Assembly: GCF_014077095.1 (NCBI RefSeq)
Contig: NZ_JACGVG010000038.1
Coordinates: forward strand, 124,001-188,000
Source of the DNA: Colwellia sp. MB02u-6
Lineage (GTDB): Bacteria > Pseudomonadota > Gammaproteobacteria > Enterobacterales > Alteromonadaceae
DNA length: 64,000 nt
Reading direction: 5' to 3'
The position numbers and the translations under genes were made by a program. This document shows positions 33,721 through 45,471 of this stretch, piece after piece; position 1 is the first letter of the stretch, and every line of letters begins with the position of its first letter. The notes below the pieces were generated by a model. The model saw nothing but the letters and a program-made list of their open reading frames with translations, made no database searches and was not told the DNA's origin.

Positions 33721-35631
33721 CTATATTTTAAATCGTTCTACTAAGCTATCTAAGTTCATTGCCATTGCTGTTAATGACTCACTTGAAGAGGCTATGCGGG
33801 TTGATATTTGTGCACTGTTTTCTGTACTATCACTAATCGCATGCACATGAGTATTAATTTCACCAACGACTGCTGCTTGCTCTTCTGTTGCCGTGGCGAC
33901 CTGAGTATTTAAATCTGAAATTTGTTGAATATTTGCCACAATTTCATCGAGTGCTTCTGTAGTCTGCTGAGCATCAGTTACCCCAATTTCGGCAGTCTCT
34001 TTACTTTCTCTTATACCATCTACCGCTCGCTTAGATTCCGTCTGTAACAGGTTAATCATTTTATTAATTTCATCTGTTGCCTCGCTGGTGCGCTTCGCCA
34101 AGTTGCGTACTTCATCAGCTACAACAGCAAAACCACGACCCTGTTCGCCAGCCCGAGCTGCCTCAATGGCGGCATTTAAGGCCAGTAAGTTTGTTTGCTC
34201 TGAAATGCCACGAATAACATCGAGAACACTACCAATTGCATTGCTCTTATCCGCTAAAGACGCAATGGTAGTAGATACTGACTCCATCTTCTGAGCCATC
34301 TGGTAAATATTTTCAGTGGAATCTTTAACAACAATTTGTGCATGCTTAGCTTGAGTTGTTGCTTCACTTGTCGAGTCTGCTGCATGGGCGGCATTTTCGG
34401 CGATTTCGCTGATGGTTGAACCCATTTGACTAATCGCTGTTGCAACTTGTGTTGCGATATCACGCTGACTTTCTGCATCTAATTTTGATTGCTCTGCATC
34501 TTGAGAAACTTTAATAGCTGCTTGGCGAACATTTTTCGATGTTGTAGACACATCATTAACCACAGAATGTATTTTATTAATAAAGGTATTAAAGCCATGC
34601 GCTAAACGCGATACCTCATCACTACCACTTTCACTTAATCGGTAACTAAGATCGCCTTCTCCATCGCCTAATTCACTGAATACCTGTGCAAGATCGTTAA
34701 TAGGTTTGGTTAAACTTTTTGCTAAAATAATACTGATAAAGATAAACACAATAACAATAATACCAAACCATATAAGCATATAATTTCGAGATTCGTTCAA
34801 TGCTAAGTAAAGCTCAGCTTTTGGAACTTCTGCAACCACATACCAGCCAAGGCTTGAGATATAGCTAGTCGCAATGATTAAGTCTTTGGTTTCTTGGAAG
34901 GCAAACTCTTTTTGGGATAAAAGAATTTGAGCGTTTATATTATTATAAAGATCAGTGAGTTTTGTTTTGTCACTTTTTTCCTTGTCTTTATGAATTTTCA
35001 CTAACCCTGAATCATCGACAAGATAAACAAAACCAGACTCTTCAATTTTAAAGCTATTTAAATAACTCACCATGTCATTAAATGACTTTGACAACCCAGA
35101 CATACCTCTTCCGTTCAGCTGCTGGTAGTTGATAAATACATCTACATTACCATTAGGGTATGCGTAGGTACTCGCGGACTCTTGTTTGTTTTCATTGGTA
35201 AACGCAAAAAACCAACCATCAATATTGTCATCTTTAAGTACGCGAAGAAAACCATCTTGGTTCCAATATCTAGCTGTTTTCCGATCGGCAAAGGATGCAT
35301 TACTCAAGTTGTTATCTTTAGCTATTTTATCTAACATTTCTATAACGTTATTGTCATTTTCTGCACTCGTACCAGACTTTATCCAATCAAGTAAAAAAGG
35401 GTTTGTTGCAATTGATTTTGTTAGTACTTTCATTTCTGAGATCTCTCCATCCACAGCATTGCGAACACGCAGCAAAAGGTTAGGTAAGTCGGAATGCTGT
35501 AATCGGGAAATAAGTAGCTCTTTAGCTTTTGAGTGACCGACAAATCCGACGATGCTAGTAGATATCACGACAGCCATTAACATGGCAATTACCAGTTTAG
35601 ATCGGATAGAAAGGGTGGTGAAAAATCTCAT
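33721..35631 (-). CDS. Methyl-accepting chemotaxis protein
   Basis: Transmembrane chemoreceptor, 636 residues from ATG at 35631 (AGGAA seven bases upstream); a longer frame to 35739 lacks a ribosome binding site. Helix one about residues 12-30, a periplasmic dCache-like ligand domain of about 250 residues, helix two [24 protein letters not shown], then the coiled-coil signalling domain with the invariant tip [20 protein letters not shown] and [18 protein letters not shown]. No C-terminal CheR-tethering pentapeptide is seen. Ligand unknown. Single gene. Confidence 0.93.
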   Translation of the reverse strand: MRFFTTLSIRSKLVIAMLMAVVISTSIVGFVGHSKAKELLISRLQHSDLPNLLLRVRNAVDGEISEMKVLTKSIATNPFLLDWIKSGTSAENDNNVIEMLDKIAKDNNLSNASFADRKTARYWNQDGFLRVLKDDNIDGWFFAFTNENKQESASTYAYPNGNVDVFINYQQLNGRGMSGLSKSFNDMVSYLNSFKIEESGFVYLVDDSGLVKIHKDKEKSDKTKLTDLYNNINAQILLSQKEFAFQETKDLIIATSYISSLGWYVVAEVPKAELYLALNESRNYMLIWFGIIVIVFIFISIILAKSLTKPINDLAQVFSELGDGEGDLSYRLSESGSDEVSRLAHGFNTFINKIHSVVNDVSTTSKNVRQAAIKVSQDAEQSKLDAESQRDIATQVATAISQMGSTISEIAENAAHAADSTSEATTQAKHAQIVVKDSTENIYQMAQKMESVSTTIASLADKSNAIGSVLDVIRGISEQTNLLALNAAIEAARAGEQGRGFAVVADEVRNLAKRTSEATDEINKMINLLQTESKRAVDGIRESKETAEIGVTDAQQTTEALDEIVANIQQISDLNTQVATATEEQAAVVGEINTHVHAISDSTENSAQISTRIASSSESLTAMAMNLDSLVERFKI

Positions 35632-36313
35632 CAAATAGTTCCTATGGGTAAGTTTTCTGTAGACTTTGCTGTTACGGCGATTTGACAATAAAGCTCTGTT
35701 ATAACAAGCGTTCGCTATAAATTTTGTTAAGTTTAACATGTGCTTGTATGTTCAACATTAAAAAAATAATAATTCAGCTATAAATTCGATATCAGCTGAT
35801 ACTCATTTTATCTAATTAGTACAAGCAAAAATCTATAATTTTTTGCTGCCGCTATTTAGGCTAATTAACGGCCTGTAACCGCTAGGTATTAACACAAAGC
35901 AGTTTAATTGATAGGTTACCTAATGGCGTTTTCACCTCTATTTTTAGTAGTGAATTATGATGGTTTTTTTGATAATAAAGTGTACTTAGCTTCATTATTG
36001 CAAGGTTATACTGGTAAGCGTTACGACGGCAAAGCTTAAAGCAATTATAAATTTTATTAAGTTAGATTATTTGACGTTCTTGCTTAATGTCCTAGTGCTT
36101 TGGCTGGTTAATAAGCTCTTGATTTAAAAATATTTTTAATGATTTATTTCATGGTGTTGAGCAGATGTTTATAAAGTTTATTTGGTAAATATAGATTAGA
36201 GGCAAGGAGTTAACGAACAAATTTTTATTTAAGAGTTGATAATACTTTCATTAAACTTGTGCAGTGTATTTAACAACACGACACAAGTTAAGGTTAACAG
36301 TTAAAGCAGAAGA
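35632..36313. other. Intergenic region between the chemoreceptor and dapD
   Basis: About 680 nt, AT-rich, containing the chemoreceptor promoter (minus strand) and the 3' flank of dapD. No gene, repeat or strong hairpin noticed. Confidence 0.45.
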
Positions 36314-37144
36314 TTACTCTTCAGATACCGAGCGAAGTAAGGCATTAATACCTACTTTAGCGCGTGTTTTTGCATCAACTTTTTTAACGATTATCGCTGC
36401 ATATAAGCTATAGGTACCACATTTAGAAGGTAGATTACCTGGCACAACTACTGAACCTGCTGGTACTCGACCGTAATGCACTTCGCCGGTTTCTCGGTCA
36501 TAAATACGCGTACTTTGACCGATATAAACGCCCATTGAAATTACGGCACCTTCTTCAACCACAACGCCTTCTACAATTTCCGAGCGAGCGCCAATAAAGC
36601 AATTGTCTTCAATAATGGTTGGTCCCGCTTGTAGCGGTTCAAGAACGCCACCAATGCCAACGCCACCTGACAGATGCACGTTTTTACCAATTTGTGCACA
36701 AGAGCCAACAGTTGCCCAAGCGTCTACCATACAGCCTTCATCCACATAGGCACCAATGTTAACGAAACTTGGCATTACCACAACATTTTTGCCAATATAA
36801 CTACCGGTACGCACTGATGCACCCGGTACAACTCTGACACCATCAGCAACAAAATCGGCATGGGTATAATCAGTGTATTTCATCGGCACTTTATCGAAAA
36901 ATGTGCTTTCTGCACCGTCGATAACTTCGTTATCCCAAATTCTAAATGATAGTAACACGGCTTTTTTCAGCCATTGGTGTACAACCCATTCACCCGCAAT
37001 TTTTTCTGCAACGCGCGCTGAGCCATTGTTTAATGCCGCTAATGCATCTAATACCGCTTGTTTTACCTCAGTAGATACAGTGGCAGGCGTAATGTTCATA
37101 CGTTCTTCGAACGCTTTTTCAATAATTGTTTGTAATGCTAACAT
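36314..37144 (-). CDS. dapD: Tetrahydrodipicolinate N-succinyltransferase DapD
   Basis: Succinylates tetrahydrodipicolinate in the lysine and diaminopimelate pathway. 276 residues from ATG at 37144, which follows AGGAA. Seen: the N-terminal helical domain, then a left-handed beta-helix of hexapeptide repeats ([57 protein letters not shown]) and the C-terminal region [20 protein letters not shown]. Part of map-glnD-dapD, the same neighbourhood as E. coli. Confidence 0.96.
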   Translation of the reverse strand: MLALQTIIEKAFEERMNITPATVSTEVKQAVLDALAALNNGSARVAEKIAGEWVVHQWLKKAVLLSFRIWDNEVIDGAESTFFDKVPMKYTDYTHADFVADGVRVVPGASVRTGSYIGKNVVVMPSFVNIGAYVDEGCMVDAWATVGSCAQIGKNVHLSGGVGIGGVLEPLQAGPTIIEDNCFIGARSEIVEGVVVEEGAVISMGVYIGQSTRIYDRETGEVHYGRVPAGSVVVPGNLPSKCGTYSLYAAIIVKKVDAKTRAKVGINALLRSVSEE

Positions 37145-37174
37145 CAAAAATTCCTAAGATTAATTTGCTAAAGT

Positions 37175-39802
37175 TTATCGGTGACTATCAGCGCAAAGCA
37201 TCACTTCTAATGCGTCTTTTTGCTCTGTGGTTAGTATTTGATTGTCATTATTTGAAATGGTAAAAACATCCTCTGCTTTTTCGCCGAATGTGGTGATTTT
37301 AGCTGAATGTATTTGTATGTTACATTTTTGAAAAATAGTAGCAATATTAGCCAATAAACCAGGATGATCTAAAGCCACTATTTCTAATATTGTCCGGTTT
37401 TTTGCTGTACCATCTATAAAACTGACATGTGTTGGTACTTTAAATTGGCGAAAGCGTTTCGCTAAAGGCTTAGGTTTAATACGGATTTCTTTTGACGCTA
37501 ATTTAATGCTTAATGAACGCGCTATGGATAGGGCTCTAGCACTATCATTAATGGCTTTATTACGGTTATCTAGGACCACAAAGGTGTTGGCAGTGAAGCC
37601 AGACTTATTAGTGGTTATTTTTGCGTCATGAATGGACAATTTTTTTGCGCCAAGTAATGAAACAATATTGAAAAATATATTAGGTTTATCTTTTGTATAA
37701 ACGAATACTTCTGTGCCACCACGATAAGGTTTTGGACTAATAATGACCAAGGGCTTAACTTTGTTGTGCGACAAAATATGTTTAGAGTGCCAAGCAATTT
37801 GTTCAGGGGAATAGCGTAAAAAGTAGTCGGCTTTAAACTCTTTCCATAATTGTTTTAAGCGCTCTTGATCGAGCGATTCTACTTTTAAAATTTCAATAGC
37901 TTGTTGTTGATTTTCTCTAATTTTTGCTCTTAAATCAACTGGCTTTTCAAGACCACGTCTAAAGGCTCGTTTGGTACTATAATATAAATCTTCCAGTAGA
38001 TTAGCTTTCCAACTATTCCATAAACTTTCATTGGTGGCACGCATATCAGCGACAGTTAAACAGTATAAATAGTCTAAGTGAGCTTCGTCTCGGACAATTG
38101 CGCCAAAAGTTTTAATGACTTCAGGGTCAGAAATATCTCTGCGCTGAGCGGTAACTGACATTAATAAATGTTTTTCTACTAGCCAAGCGATCATTCGACC
38201 GTCGTGGTCACCCAATTTATGGATTTTGGCAAAGTCTAACGCGTCAATTGCACCAAGTTTTGTATGATCGCCACCACGACCTTTAGCAATGTCGTGAAAT
38301 ATACCAGCGAAATATAACAGTTCAGGTTTACGCACGCGTTGAACAATCTTGCTACACAAAGGGTATTCATTATTATGTTTTACTTGGCTAAAACGATACA
38401 AATTTTTCAATAAACGAAAACTGTGCTCATCGACAGAGTAGGCATGAAATAAATCAAATTGCATTTGACCAACAATATTTCGCCATAGCGGTAAGTAAGC
38501 ACCAATAATAGAATGGCGGTGCATAAGCGTGAAGGCCAAACCTAAACCACGAGGGTGTTTAATTAATGCGACAAAGATTTCCCGGCAGCGAGCATAGTCA
38601 ATCATTCCTGAGACTAAACGCCGGCGCGCATTACGCATTAAGCGTAAAGTCTCTGGATGTAAGTCAGTAATCTCTTTATGTTGGGCAATCAGTAAAAACA
38701 TTTCCATGATCATGGTTGAACGGGTAAAAACCCGTTTATCACAGACCTTGATTTGACCATCGATAATGACAAAATCATCATTAAGAACTATTTTCTTACT
38801 GTGTTTTTTTTCGTTTAATATAGCGTATTCAAAATGCTGTAAAAGCATTCTATTTAACTCTGAAACACGCGATATAATGCGGAAGAATCGTTTCATCATC
38901 CGCTCAATAGCAAGCTTGCCACCATCGCCAAAACCCATTAATTCAGCAACATCAGCCTGGTAGTCAAACAGTAAGCGGTTTTCATTACGCCCAGCGATAA
39001 AGTGCAATGCACAGCGCATACGCCATAAATAATCTTGACACTCAAGCAGTTCAAAAAACTCATTAGTGGTGAGGTAGTTATGGTCAATCAATTGCTCAAG
39101 CGTATCTGCCATAAAATGGCGCTTGGCGACCCAGCCAATAGTTTGAATATCACGTAAACCACCAGGGTTAGCTTTCAAATTAGGCTCGAGGGTATAAGAT
39201 GCGCCATGGTATTGTTGATGACGTTGATACTGTTCATTACGCTTGGCAAGAAAAAACTTTTCAGAGGTCCAAAATATGTCTTCAATCAACAAGGGTTGTA
39301 ATTGAGACACTAAGGCATTATTACCACAGATTTGTCGTAACTCCATCAAGTTTGTGGCGATGGTGACATCGTCAATTGCTTGATTAAGACATTCTTTTAT
39401 GTTGCGAACACTATGGCCTATATCAAGTTTTACATCCCAAAGTTGGGTAATAAAAGCAGATATTTTTTCGGCTAAGTCATCGGCTACAACATTTTGGGTA
39501 ATTAATAAGATATCAACATCTGAATAGGGATGAAGCTCTTTTCGACCATAACCGCCAACAGCAACCAAACTGATTTGAAATTCATCCAAATGGTGCTGAC
39601 ACCAAAGTTTGGTTAAAATCAGATCAACATAAAAAGCCCTAGCAGCAACAAGCGAGGTAACTTCACTAATGGGAAACTGCTCTTTTTGCCACTGAAGAAA
39701 TTCATTACTCAGTACACATATTTGTGAACTATTTAATGAAGGGGCACTAACGGCGAGAGCCTCAATGTACTTCTCTGGAATTAATGATGATGTATTCAAC
39801 AA
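37175..39802 (-). CDS. glnD: Bifunctional uridylyltransferase/uridylyl-removing enzyme GlnD
   Basis: Senses glutamine and modifies the PII protein. 875 residues. Nucleotidyltransferase site [18 protein letters not shown] near residue 85, the GlnD-specific linker with [20 protein letters not shown], the HD hydrolase domain [20 protein letters not shown], and two C-terminal ACT domains ([20 protein letters not shown] and [20 protein letters not shown]). TTG start at 39802 after GAGAG. Lies between map and dapD; the gap to map is 106 nt. Confidence 0.95.
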   Translation of the reverse strand: MLNTSSLIPEKYIEALAVSAPSLNSSQICVLSNEFLQWQKEQFPISEVTSLVAARAFYVDLILTKLWCQHHLDEFQISLVAVGGYGRKELHPYSDVDILLITQNVVADDLAEKISAFITQLWDVKLDIGHSVRNIKECLNQAIDDVTIATNLMELRQICGNNALVSQLQPLLIEDIFWTSEKFFLAKRNEQYQRHQQYHGASYTLEPNLKANPGGLRDIQTIGWVAKRHFMADTLEQLIDHNYLTTNEFFELLECQDYLWRMRCALHFIAGRNENRLLFDYQADVAELMGFGDGGKLAIERMMKRFFRIISRVSELNRMLLQHFEYAILNEKKHSKKIVLNDDFVIIDGQIKVCDKRVFTRSTMIMEMFLLIAQHKEITDLHPETLRLMRNARRRLVSGMIDYARCREIFVALIKHPRGLGLAFTLMHRHSIIGAYLPLWRNIVGQMQFDLFHAYSVDEHSFRLLKNLYRFSQVKHNNEYPLCSKIVQRVRKPELLYFAGIFHDIAKGRGGDHTKLGAIDALDFAKIHKLGDHDGRMIAWLVEKHLLMSVTAQRRDISDPEVIKTFGAIVRDEAHLDYLYCLTVADMRATNESLWNSWKANLLEDLYYSTKRAFRRGLEKPVDLRAKIRENQQQAIEILKVESLDQERLKQLWKEFKADYFLRYSPEQIAWHSKHILSHNKVKPLVIISPKPYRGGTEVFVYTKDKPNIFFNIVSLLGAKKLSIHDAKITTNKSGFTANTFVVLDNRNKAINDSARALSIARSLSIKLASKEIRIKPKPLAKRFRQFKVPTHVSFIDGTAKNRTILEIVALDHPGLLANIATIFQKCNIQIHSAKITTFGEKAEDVFTISNNDNQILTTEQKDALEVMLCADSHR

Positions 39803-39908
39803 TTAGCTCTCATATTTGGCTGTCGTAGATTTATTGATATTGGATATTACCATTAGCTTTTAAGTTATAATAATGTTGGTGGTTATTGAATTATAAAGTA
39901 TTAAGCAT

Positions 39909-40697
39909 TTAATTATGTAATATTCGAGCAATGGTGTCATCTTTGCGCAAGGTTAATATTTCGCAACCGGTTTTGGTCACTACAAGGGTGTGTTCCCATT
40001 GTGCTGACTTTTTACCATCTAAGGTATATACCGTCCATTTATCTTCTTTGTCGAGCAAGGTATTAGCACGGCCTAAATTGATCATAGGCTCGATGGTAAA
40101 GCACATGCCTTCTTGCATCTTTTCGTTGTCATTATTTTTATAATGAACAATTTGTGGTTCTTCATGGAATACTGTGCCTATACCATGGCCACAATATTCT
40201 TTGACTATTGAATAACGACCCGATTTTTTGATGAACTTTTGAATAGCCGTGCCTATTTCACCAAAGGTATTGCCAGGCTTAACTTTTTTAATGCCGATAT
40301 AAAGTGCTTCTTGGGTAATACGACAAAGACGATTATCTTCAGCAGAAGTTTCGCCAATTAAAAACATTTTACTGGTGTCACCGTGGTAGCCATCTTTTAT
40401 CACGGTAATATCAATGTTGAGTATATCGCCATCAACTAAAGGCGTGTCATTGGGAATACCGTGGCAAACTACGTGGTTAACCGAAGTACAAATGGACTTT
40501 GGAAAATGATGGTAATTTAAAGGTGCTGAAATGGCATTTTGTACTTTGTCAGTAAATTCAGCACATAAGGTATTAAGTTGGTCGGTTGTTACGCCAGCCT
40601 GAACGTGAGGTTCGATCATTTCCAATACATCTGCAGCAAGTTTTCCCGCAATTTTCATTTTTTGAATTTCTTGCTGATCTTTAATCGTTATTGTCAT
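39909..40697 (-). CDS. map: Methionine aminopeptidase type I
   Basis: Removes the initiator methionine from nascent proteins. 262 residues. Metal ligands visible in order: Asp in DILNIDITVIKDGYHGDTSK (two Asp), His in YCGHGIGTVFHEEPQIVHY, Glu in MCFTIEPMINLG and Glu in SAQWEHTLVVT. The HHFPKSICTSVNHVVCHGIP segment is the usual substrate-side motif. First gene of map-glnD-dapD, as in E. coli. ATG at 40697. Confidence 0.96.
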   Translation of the reverse strand: MTITIKDQQEIQKMKIAGKLAADVLEMIEPHVQAGVTTDQLNTLCAEFTDKVQNAISAPLNYHHFPKSICTSVNHVVCHGIPNDTPLVDGDILNIDITVIKDGYHGDTSKMFLIGETSAEDNRLCRITQEALYIGIKKVKPGNTFGEIGTAIQKFIKKSGRYSIVKEYCGHGIGTVFHEEPQIVHYKNNDNEKMQEGMCFTIEPMINLGRANTLLDKEDKWTVYTLDGKKSAQWEHTLVVTKTGCEILTLRKDDTIARILHN

Positions 40698-41023
40698 AAA
40701 ACCTCAAACGTGACTCTGTAAATAATGTGATTAGGGTAAATTAATTAGCTACTTATTGTATTGCAATAAACTGTATCGCAATACAGTTAGTCGTAGGTAA
40801 ATAATAATTATTGGTGATTTTACCTGTTTTTGTTACTTTTTCCCAATCGTAAAACGCTAGAGTGAATAGTTAAATAACAAATAGCGGCTTTTTGCTAGGA
40901 ATAGCGTGTAAATATTAACGATGGAAAAAGTACAGTCCAGCAATTAAAAATAATTTTAACTCTCTTTTTCTCTGCTTATCGAACGATGTTTGTTGAGCTA
41001 TTTTTATAGGGTTATACCCTTTA
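40698..41023. other. Intergenic region upstream of map
   Basis: About 330 nt with the map promoter on the minus strand. A palindromic stretch TTGTATTGCAATAAACTGTATCGCAATACA (about 40757-40787) has repeated GCAATA elements that could be an operator; no factor is proposed. Confidence 0.4.
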
Positions 41024-41058
41024 AAAAAGAGTGATGACAACGCGAAGTTGTCATCACT
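41024..41058 (-). terminator. Terminator of the DsbA-like gene
   Basis: A 12-bp perfect stem AGTGATGACAAC/GTTGTCATCACT with a 5-nt GCGAA loop, followed on the minus strand by CTTTTTTAA. It ends right at the stop codon of the gene at 41064. Confidence 0.9.
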
Positions 41059-41063
41059 TAGCA

Positions 41064-41690
41064 TTAAGATAAATTTTCTAATTCAATGTTAACTGCTTCT
41101 ATTATGGCTTCAGGATTCTCTAAATAAAGGTTGTGATTTAACAATACCAAACTCTCATTGCATGCCAATAACATCGCTGGAATGGCTTGTGTGCCAATAA
41201 TTTCCTGCACTTCTATAATATCATGAATAGCAAATTCAGCATCTTTGGTTAGCTTGTTAGCTTGTAGGCATTTTGCTGGTGGTGACAGTTTAAGTTCGTC
41301 AATTATTTCACTAACGCTTTCTTGGTCAGTCAATTCATTACCCAAAACAAAGTGTGCATGCTGCAATTTCGTCAACAATTCAAAGGCAGACTTTGCCGAT
41401 TTGTTTTGCACCCAGGCCATCAAGTTAGCGGCTAAAGTTGAGTCTTTTGTGTAATTGAGTGTATCAAGGTAATTGGCACCAAACACTACTTGACTAAATT
41501 CGCTTACATCAGCAAGGGTAGTGGCTGATACTTTGTTGTCACCATCGTAATAACCTATGTGCATAGCTCTAAGCGTAATATTTGGAAAAGCACTTAACAC
41601 TTTTTCAACTAATACTGCAGAGGCATAGCTCCAAGGACAATGACTATCATAAATATAAAAAAGTTCTGCATTTTGTGTGTTCAATGACAT
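41064..41690 (-). CDS. DsbA-family thioredoxin-fold protein with CPWS active site
   Basis: 208 residues, no signal peptide, so cytoplasmic. Seen: IYDSHCPWSYASAVLVEKVL at the N-terminus, where the DsbA-type CxxC is reduced to CPWS, a helical insertion, and the cis-proline loop IIGTQAIPAMLLA. Resembles cytoplasmic DsbA/FrnE and kappa-class GST-like proteins. With one active-site cysteine it cannot be a classic dithiol oxidase; a glutathione-dependent transferase, isomerase or reductase role is more likely. It sits head-to-head with rpsB, with its own terminator. Confidence 0.75.
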   Translation of the reverse strand: MSLNTQNAELFYIYDSHCPWSYASAVLVEKVLSAFPNITLRAMHIGYYDGDNKVSATTLADVSEFSQVVFGANYLDTLNYTKDSTLAANLMAWVQNKSAKSAFELLTKLQHAHFVLGNELTDQESVSEIIDELKLSPPAKCLQANKLTKDAEFAIHDIIEVQEIIGTQAIPAMLLACNESLVLLNHNLYLENPEAIIEAVNIELENLS

Positions 41691-41799
41691 AAGTTAACGA
41701 GCCTGATAAAAAAGTGGCTTAATTTTAACTTGCTGCTATTAAAGATCCTAGCCCTTAGTAAAATAAAATATCATTAAGCTTAATTTTAAGTTAAAAACT

Positions 41800-42063
41800 A
41801 GTTAATTGTTCTTGAATATGTTATAAAGTGCGCCGTTAAATTGTTTGTCTGAGTCTTCGATGATGCTTGTCTAAATCTTCGCTGATTTTTTCGAATATAT
41901 TTAGCAATAAAAAGGGTATTGAAAAAATTCAGTACATTAAAACTAAACTCACATACATCTAGCAAAGATATACCGGGGTGCTCAGCGAATTTACAGTAAG
42001 TAAAGCGCAATAAGGGTCGTGTATATTGGATGTATGAACGCTTAACCCCACAAAGGAAAAAAC
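41800..42063 (+). promoter_or_regulatory. rpsB promoter and long leader (probable S2 autoregulatory region)
   Basis: A -10-like TATAAA at 41822-41827 is followed by a GC-rich discriminator GTGCGCC, typical of stringently controlled ribosomal protein promoters. The leader of about 230 nt is long for a single gene and folds near its end: AAGCG...CGCTT flanks a stretch containing GGG (42012-42014) that could pair with the CCC just before the AAAGG ribosome binding site. In E. coli an rpsB leader lets S2 repress its own operon; the same is inferred here. Confidence 0.5.
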
Positions 42064-42792
42064 ATGCCAAACGTTTCTATGCGCGATATGCTTAAAGCAG
42101 GTGTTCATTTCGGTCACAAAACCCGTTATTGGAACCCAAAAATGAAATCATACATTTTTGGTGCTCGTGATAAAGTTCATATCATCAACCTTGAACAAAC
42201 TGTACCAATGTTCAACGAAGCTCTTGCTGTATTAAGCAATGTTTCTTCGAAGAAAGGTAAAGTTTTATTTGTTGGTACTAAACGCGCAGCAAGCGATGCT
42301 ATAAAAGATGCAGCGATAAAATGTGATCAATTTTACGTAAATCACCGTTGGTTAGGTGGTATGTTGACTAACTGGAAGACAGTGCGTCAATCAATCAAAC
42401 GTTTAAAAGATCTTGAAGCTCAAAGCTCTGACGGTACATTTGAAGCACTTACTAAAAAAGAAGCTTTAATGCGTACTCGTGAAATGGAAAAACTTGAGAA
42501 AAGCCTTGGTGGTATCAAAAACATGGGTGGTTTACCTGATGTTTTATTTATTATTGATGCGGATCATGAGCACATTTCTATTAAAGAAGCTAACAACTTA
42601 GGCATTCCAGTAATTTCTGTTGTTGATACAAACTCAAATCCAGATGGCGTTGACTACATCGTTCCAGGTAACGATGATGCGATTCGCGCTGTGACCTTAT
42701 ACTTAGATTCTGCAGCTAACGCTGTACTTTCAGGTCGCGAGCAAAACATCGCAGTACAAGCTGAAAAAGACGGTTTTGTTGAAACTGAATAA
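42064..42792 (+). CDS. rpsB: 30S ribosomal protein S2
   Basis: 242 residues, the E. coli size. Seen: [60 protein letters not shown] and [20 protein letters not shown] with [20 protein letters not shown], all diagnostic of S2. ATG preceded by AAAGGA. Followed 94 nt later by tsf, as nearly everywhere in bacteria. Confidence 0.98.
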   Translation: MPNVSMRDMLKAGVHFGHKTRYWNPKMKSYIFGARDKVHIINLEQTVPMFNEALAVLSNVSSKKGKVLFVGTKRAASDAIKDAAIKCDQFYVNHRWLGGMLTNWKTVRQSIKRLKDLEAQSSDGTFEALTKKEALMRTREMEKLEKSLGGIKNMGGLPDVLFIIDADHEHISIKEANNLGIPVISVVDTNSNPDGVDYIVPGNDDAIRAVTLYLDSAANAVLSGREQNIAVQAEKDGFVETE

Positions 42793-42855
42793 ATTCAGTT
42801 TTAAGTAACGTTTTATGCTGTTATTACCACAACAATTTTGGTTGTTGTGGTAATT
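42782..42855 (+). promoter_or_regulatory. Two hairpins between rpsB and tsf (attenuator candidates)
   Basis: First, AAACTGAA-TAAA-TTCAGTTT spans the rpsB stop codon. Second, a 13-bp stem ATTACCACAACAA/TTGTTGTGGTAAT with a short TTTTGG loop lies 30 nt later. Neither ends in a T-run. They may attenuate read-through into tsf or stabilise the rpsB message. Confidence 0.6.
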
Positions 42856-42886
42856 ACTGAAAACTTTTTATATTGAGGAAAATTTC

Positions 42887-43759
42887 ATGACAATTACTGC
42901 TGCACAAGTTAAAGAATTACGTCAACGCACAGCTGCGGGGATGATGGATTGTAAAAAAGCTTTACAAGAAGCTAATGGCGATATGGAACTTGCGATCGAA
43001 AATATGCGTAAGTCTGGCCAAGCGAAAGCGGCTAAAAAAGCGGGTAATATCGCTGCTGAAGGCACAATCTTAATTAAAACTGAAGGTGGCCTTGCTGCTT
43101 TAGTTGAAATTAACTGCCAAACTGATTTCGTAGCAAAAGATAATAACTTCCTAGCTTTTGCTAATGAAGTTGCTGATGCCGCTCTTGCTGCTAGAGCAAC
43201 TATCGAAGAGTTACAAGCTCAATTCGAAGAAAAGCGCATTACGCTAGTGACAAAAATTGGTGAAAACATCAATGTTCGTCGTGTAGAATACATTGAAGGT
43301 ACTACATTAGCGACATACAGTCACGGCGCTACCATCGGTGTTGTTGTTGCTGGTGAAGGTGATGCAGAAGCACTTAAGCACATCGCTATGCACGTTGCTG
43401 CAAGCAAGCCTGATTACATCAATCCTGAAGATGTTCCTGCTGATGTTGTTGAAAAAGAAAAAGCGATTCAATTAGATATCTTAAAAATTGAAAATGACAA
43501 GCTTGAAGAAAATAAGAAAAAGCCTGTAGAGTTGCTTGAAAAAATAATCATTGGTCGTATGAAAAAATTCACTGGCGAAGTATCTTTAACCGGTCAACCT
43601 TTCATCATGGAACCTAAGAAAACTGTTGGCGTTATCTTAAAAGAGAAAGGCATTTCAGTTGCTAACTTTGTTCGTTTAGAAGTTGGTGAAGGTATTGAGA
43701 AGAAACAAGAAGATTTCGCTGCTGAAGTTGAAGCACAAATCGCTGCGGCAAAAGCTTAA
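42887..43759 (+). CDS. tsf: Elongation factor Ts
   Basis: Nucleotide exchange factor for EF-Tu. 290 residues. N-terminal UBA-like domain [20 protein letters not shown] (the GMMDCKKAL motif is invariant), then the core with [14 protein letters not shown] and the [15 protein letters not shown] segment, and the C-terminal module ending [12 protein letters not shown] preceded by TGAGGAAA. Ends before a strong terminator. Confidence 0.98.
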   Translation: MTITAAQVKELRQRTAAGMMDCKKALQEANGDMELAIENMRKSGQAKAAKKAGNIAAEGTILIKTEGGLAALVEINCQTDFVAKDNNFLAFANEVADAALAARATIEELQAQFEEKRITLVTKIGENINVRRVEYIEGTTLATYSHGATIGVVVAGEGDAEALKHIAMHVAASKPDYINPEDVPADVVEKEKAIQLDILKIENDKLEENKKKPVELLEKIIIGRMKKFTGEVSLTGQPFIMEPKKTVGVILKEKGISVANFVRLEVGEGIEKKQEDFAAEVEAQIAAAKA

Positions 43760-43800
43760 TTCACTTTGGTGAATTGATATGAGTTAAAGCATATTTCTTG

Positions 43801-43828
43801 AAAAAGCGCCGATTGGCGCTTTTTTTAT
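43801..43828 (+). terminator. Terminator of rpsB-tsf
   Basis: AAAAAGCGCC-GATT-GGCGCTTTTTTT: a 10-bp stem, 4-nt loop and T-run, 42 nt after the tsf stop codon. Confidence 0.95.
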
Positions 43829-44055
43829 AGCAAAATTTTGCAGATAAAGCAGGCTACAATAAGTCAGCTACTTTGGATAATGTATATTTATCGGTTGAAT
43901 ATCATACTATTTTACCAGTGAAAAACGATAAATAGCATCTAGGGTAGACTTTTTTCATATTTGACTTTCGAACCGTGGCTAAACGTATTAAAATAGCAGC
44001 GGTCGATCAGACCTAGTCTATTTTAATTTAAAAATTCTTAAGGAATGTTTATTAC

Positions 44056-44796
44056 ATGAGCATCAACCCCAAACCAATGTATCGTCGAATTCTTTTAAAA
44101 CTCAGTGGTGAAGCCCTAATGGGCGAAGAAGGTTTTGGCATAGATCCGAAAGTATTGGATCGCATGGCACAAGAAATAAAAGAATTAATCGAAATGGGCA
44201 TTCAGGTTGGCTTAGTTATTGGCGGTGGTAATCTGTTTCGTGGTAAAGGCCTGGCTGAAGCCGGCATGAATCGAGTTGTGGGTGACCAAATGGGCATGTT
44301 GGCAACCGTCATGAATGGCTTAGCTATGCGTGACGCTTTACATCGTGCTTTTGTTAATACGCGTTTAATGTCAGCAATCGATTTAGCCGGTGTTTGTGAC
44401 CGCTATAATTGGGCTGAAGCTATTAGCTTATTAAAATCTGGCCGCGTGGTTATTTTTAGTGCTGGCACAGGAAACCCATTTTTTACCACTGATTCAGCAG
44501 CTTGTTTACGTGGTATTGAAATTGAAGCTGACGTGGTGTTAAAAGCAACGAAGGTTGATGGCATTTATTCAGAAGATCCAGTGGCCAATCCAGATGCAAC
44601 TCTATACAGTCATTTAACCTACCAAGACGTTTTAGAAAAAGAATTACAAGTGATGGATTTAGCGGCTTTTACACTAGCGCGTGATCACAGTATGACGCTA
44701 CGTGTGTTTAACATGAATAAACCTGGCGCATTAAAGTCTGTCATTATGGGTGGTGATGAAGGTACAACGATAGATCACGCCAAAAATTTAAATTAA
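44056..44796 (+). CDS. pyrH: UMP kinase
   Basis: Phosphorylates UMP to UDP; hexameric, allosterically controlled by GTP and UTP. 246 residues of the amino-acid-kinase fold: [80 protein letters not shown] and [19 protein letters not shown] at 44056 with TAAGGA upstream. Followed by frr 19 nt later; its own promoter must lie after the tsf terminator. Confidence 0.98.
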   Translation: MSINPKPMYRRILLKLSGEALMGEEGFGIDPKVLDRMAQEIKELIEMGIQVGLVIGGGNLFRGKGLAEAGMNRVVGDQMGMLATVMNGLAMRDALHRAFVNTRLMSAIDLAGVCDRYNWAEAISLLKSGRVVIFSAGTGNPFFTTDSAACLRGIEIEADVVLKATKVDGIYSEDPVANPDATLYSHLTYQDVLEKELQVMDLAAFTLARDHSMTLRVFNMNKPGALKSVIMGGDEGTTIDHAKNLN

Positions 44797-44815
44797 TTAG
44801 TGCAGGAATAAAATA

Positions 44816-45373
44816 GTGATAAACGAAATAAAACAAGACGCTCAAGAAAGAATGGCGAAAAGTATCGAGTCATTAAAAATTAGTTTGAACAAAGTACGTA
44901 CCGGGCGGGCACATCGCTCATTGCTTGATAATATTGTTGTCTCATATTACGGTATGGATACACCGCTTAACCAAGTGGGCAATATCGCTGTGCCAGACGC
45001 ACGTACTCTAGCTATTACCGTATTTGACAAAGGTATGATTGGTGCGGTTGAAAAAGCCATTTTGAAGTCTGACTTAGGACTGAACCCGTCATCACAAGGT
45101 ACGTTAATTCGTATTCCTTTACCGGCACTAACCGAGGAGCGACGTAAAGACTTAGTTAAAGTCGTTCGTGCTGAGGCAGAAGGCGGTAAAGTTGCGGTAC
45201 GTAATATCCGTCGTGATGCAAATACTGACATTAAATCATTAAATAAAGAAAAAGAAGTCAGTGAAGACGAAATGCATCAAGCGGAAGATGACATACAAAA
45301 AATTACTGACACGTTTATTAAACAAGTTGATGATATTTTGACCGTTAAAGAGAAGGAATTAATGGAAATTTAA
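44816..45373 (+). CDS. frr: Ribosome recycling factor
   Basis: Splits post-termination ribosomes together with EF-G. 185 residues, the usual length. Seen: [13 protein letters not shown]-type segment (here [20 protein letters not shown]), [37 protein letters not shown] and [23 protein letters not shown] start at 44816, ten bases after AGGA. The stop codon lies in a near-perfect palindrome (45361-45383). Confidence 0.97.
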   Translation: MINEIKQDAQERMAKSIESLKISLNKVRTGRAHRSLLDNIVVSYYGMDTPLNQVGNIAVPDARTLAITVFDKGMIGAVEKAILKSDLGLNPSSQGTLIRIPLPALTEERRKDLVKVVRAEAEGGKVAVRNIRRDANTDIKSLNKEKEVSEDEMHQAEDDIQKITDTFIKQVDDILTVKEKELMEI

Positions 45374-45393
45374 AATTTCCATTGCTTAATCCA

Positions 45394-45425
45394 TAACGCC
45401 GTAGATAATGACTACGGCGTTTTTG
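45394..45425 (+). terminator. Terminator of pyrH-frr
   Basis: AACGCCGTAG/CTACGGCGTT with a 7-nt loop and five T, 20 nt after the frr stop. Confidence 0.9.
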
Positions 45426-45471
45426 CATAGACTAATTTAATACTCAGCGTTAAGCTTACTATGGAGAGTAT

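Noticed and set aside
41798-42070. 90-codon minus-strand frame
   Set aside because: Covers the rpsB promoter, leader and start codon; better explained as non-coding leader sequence.
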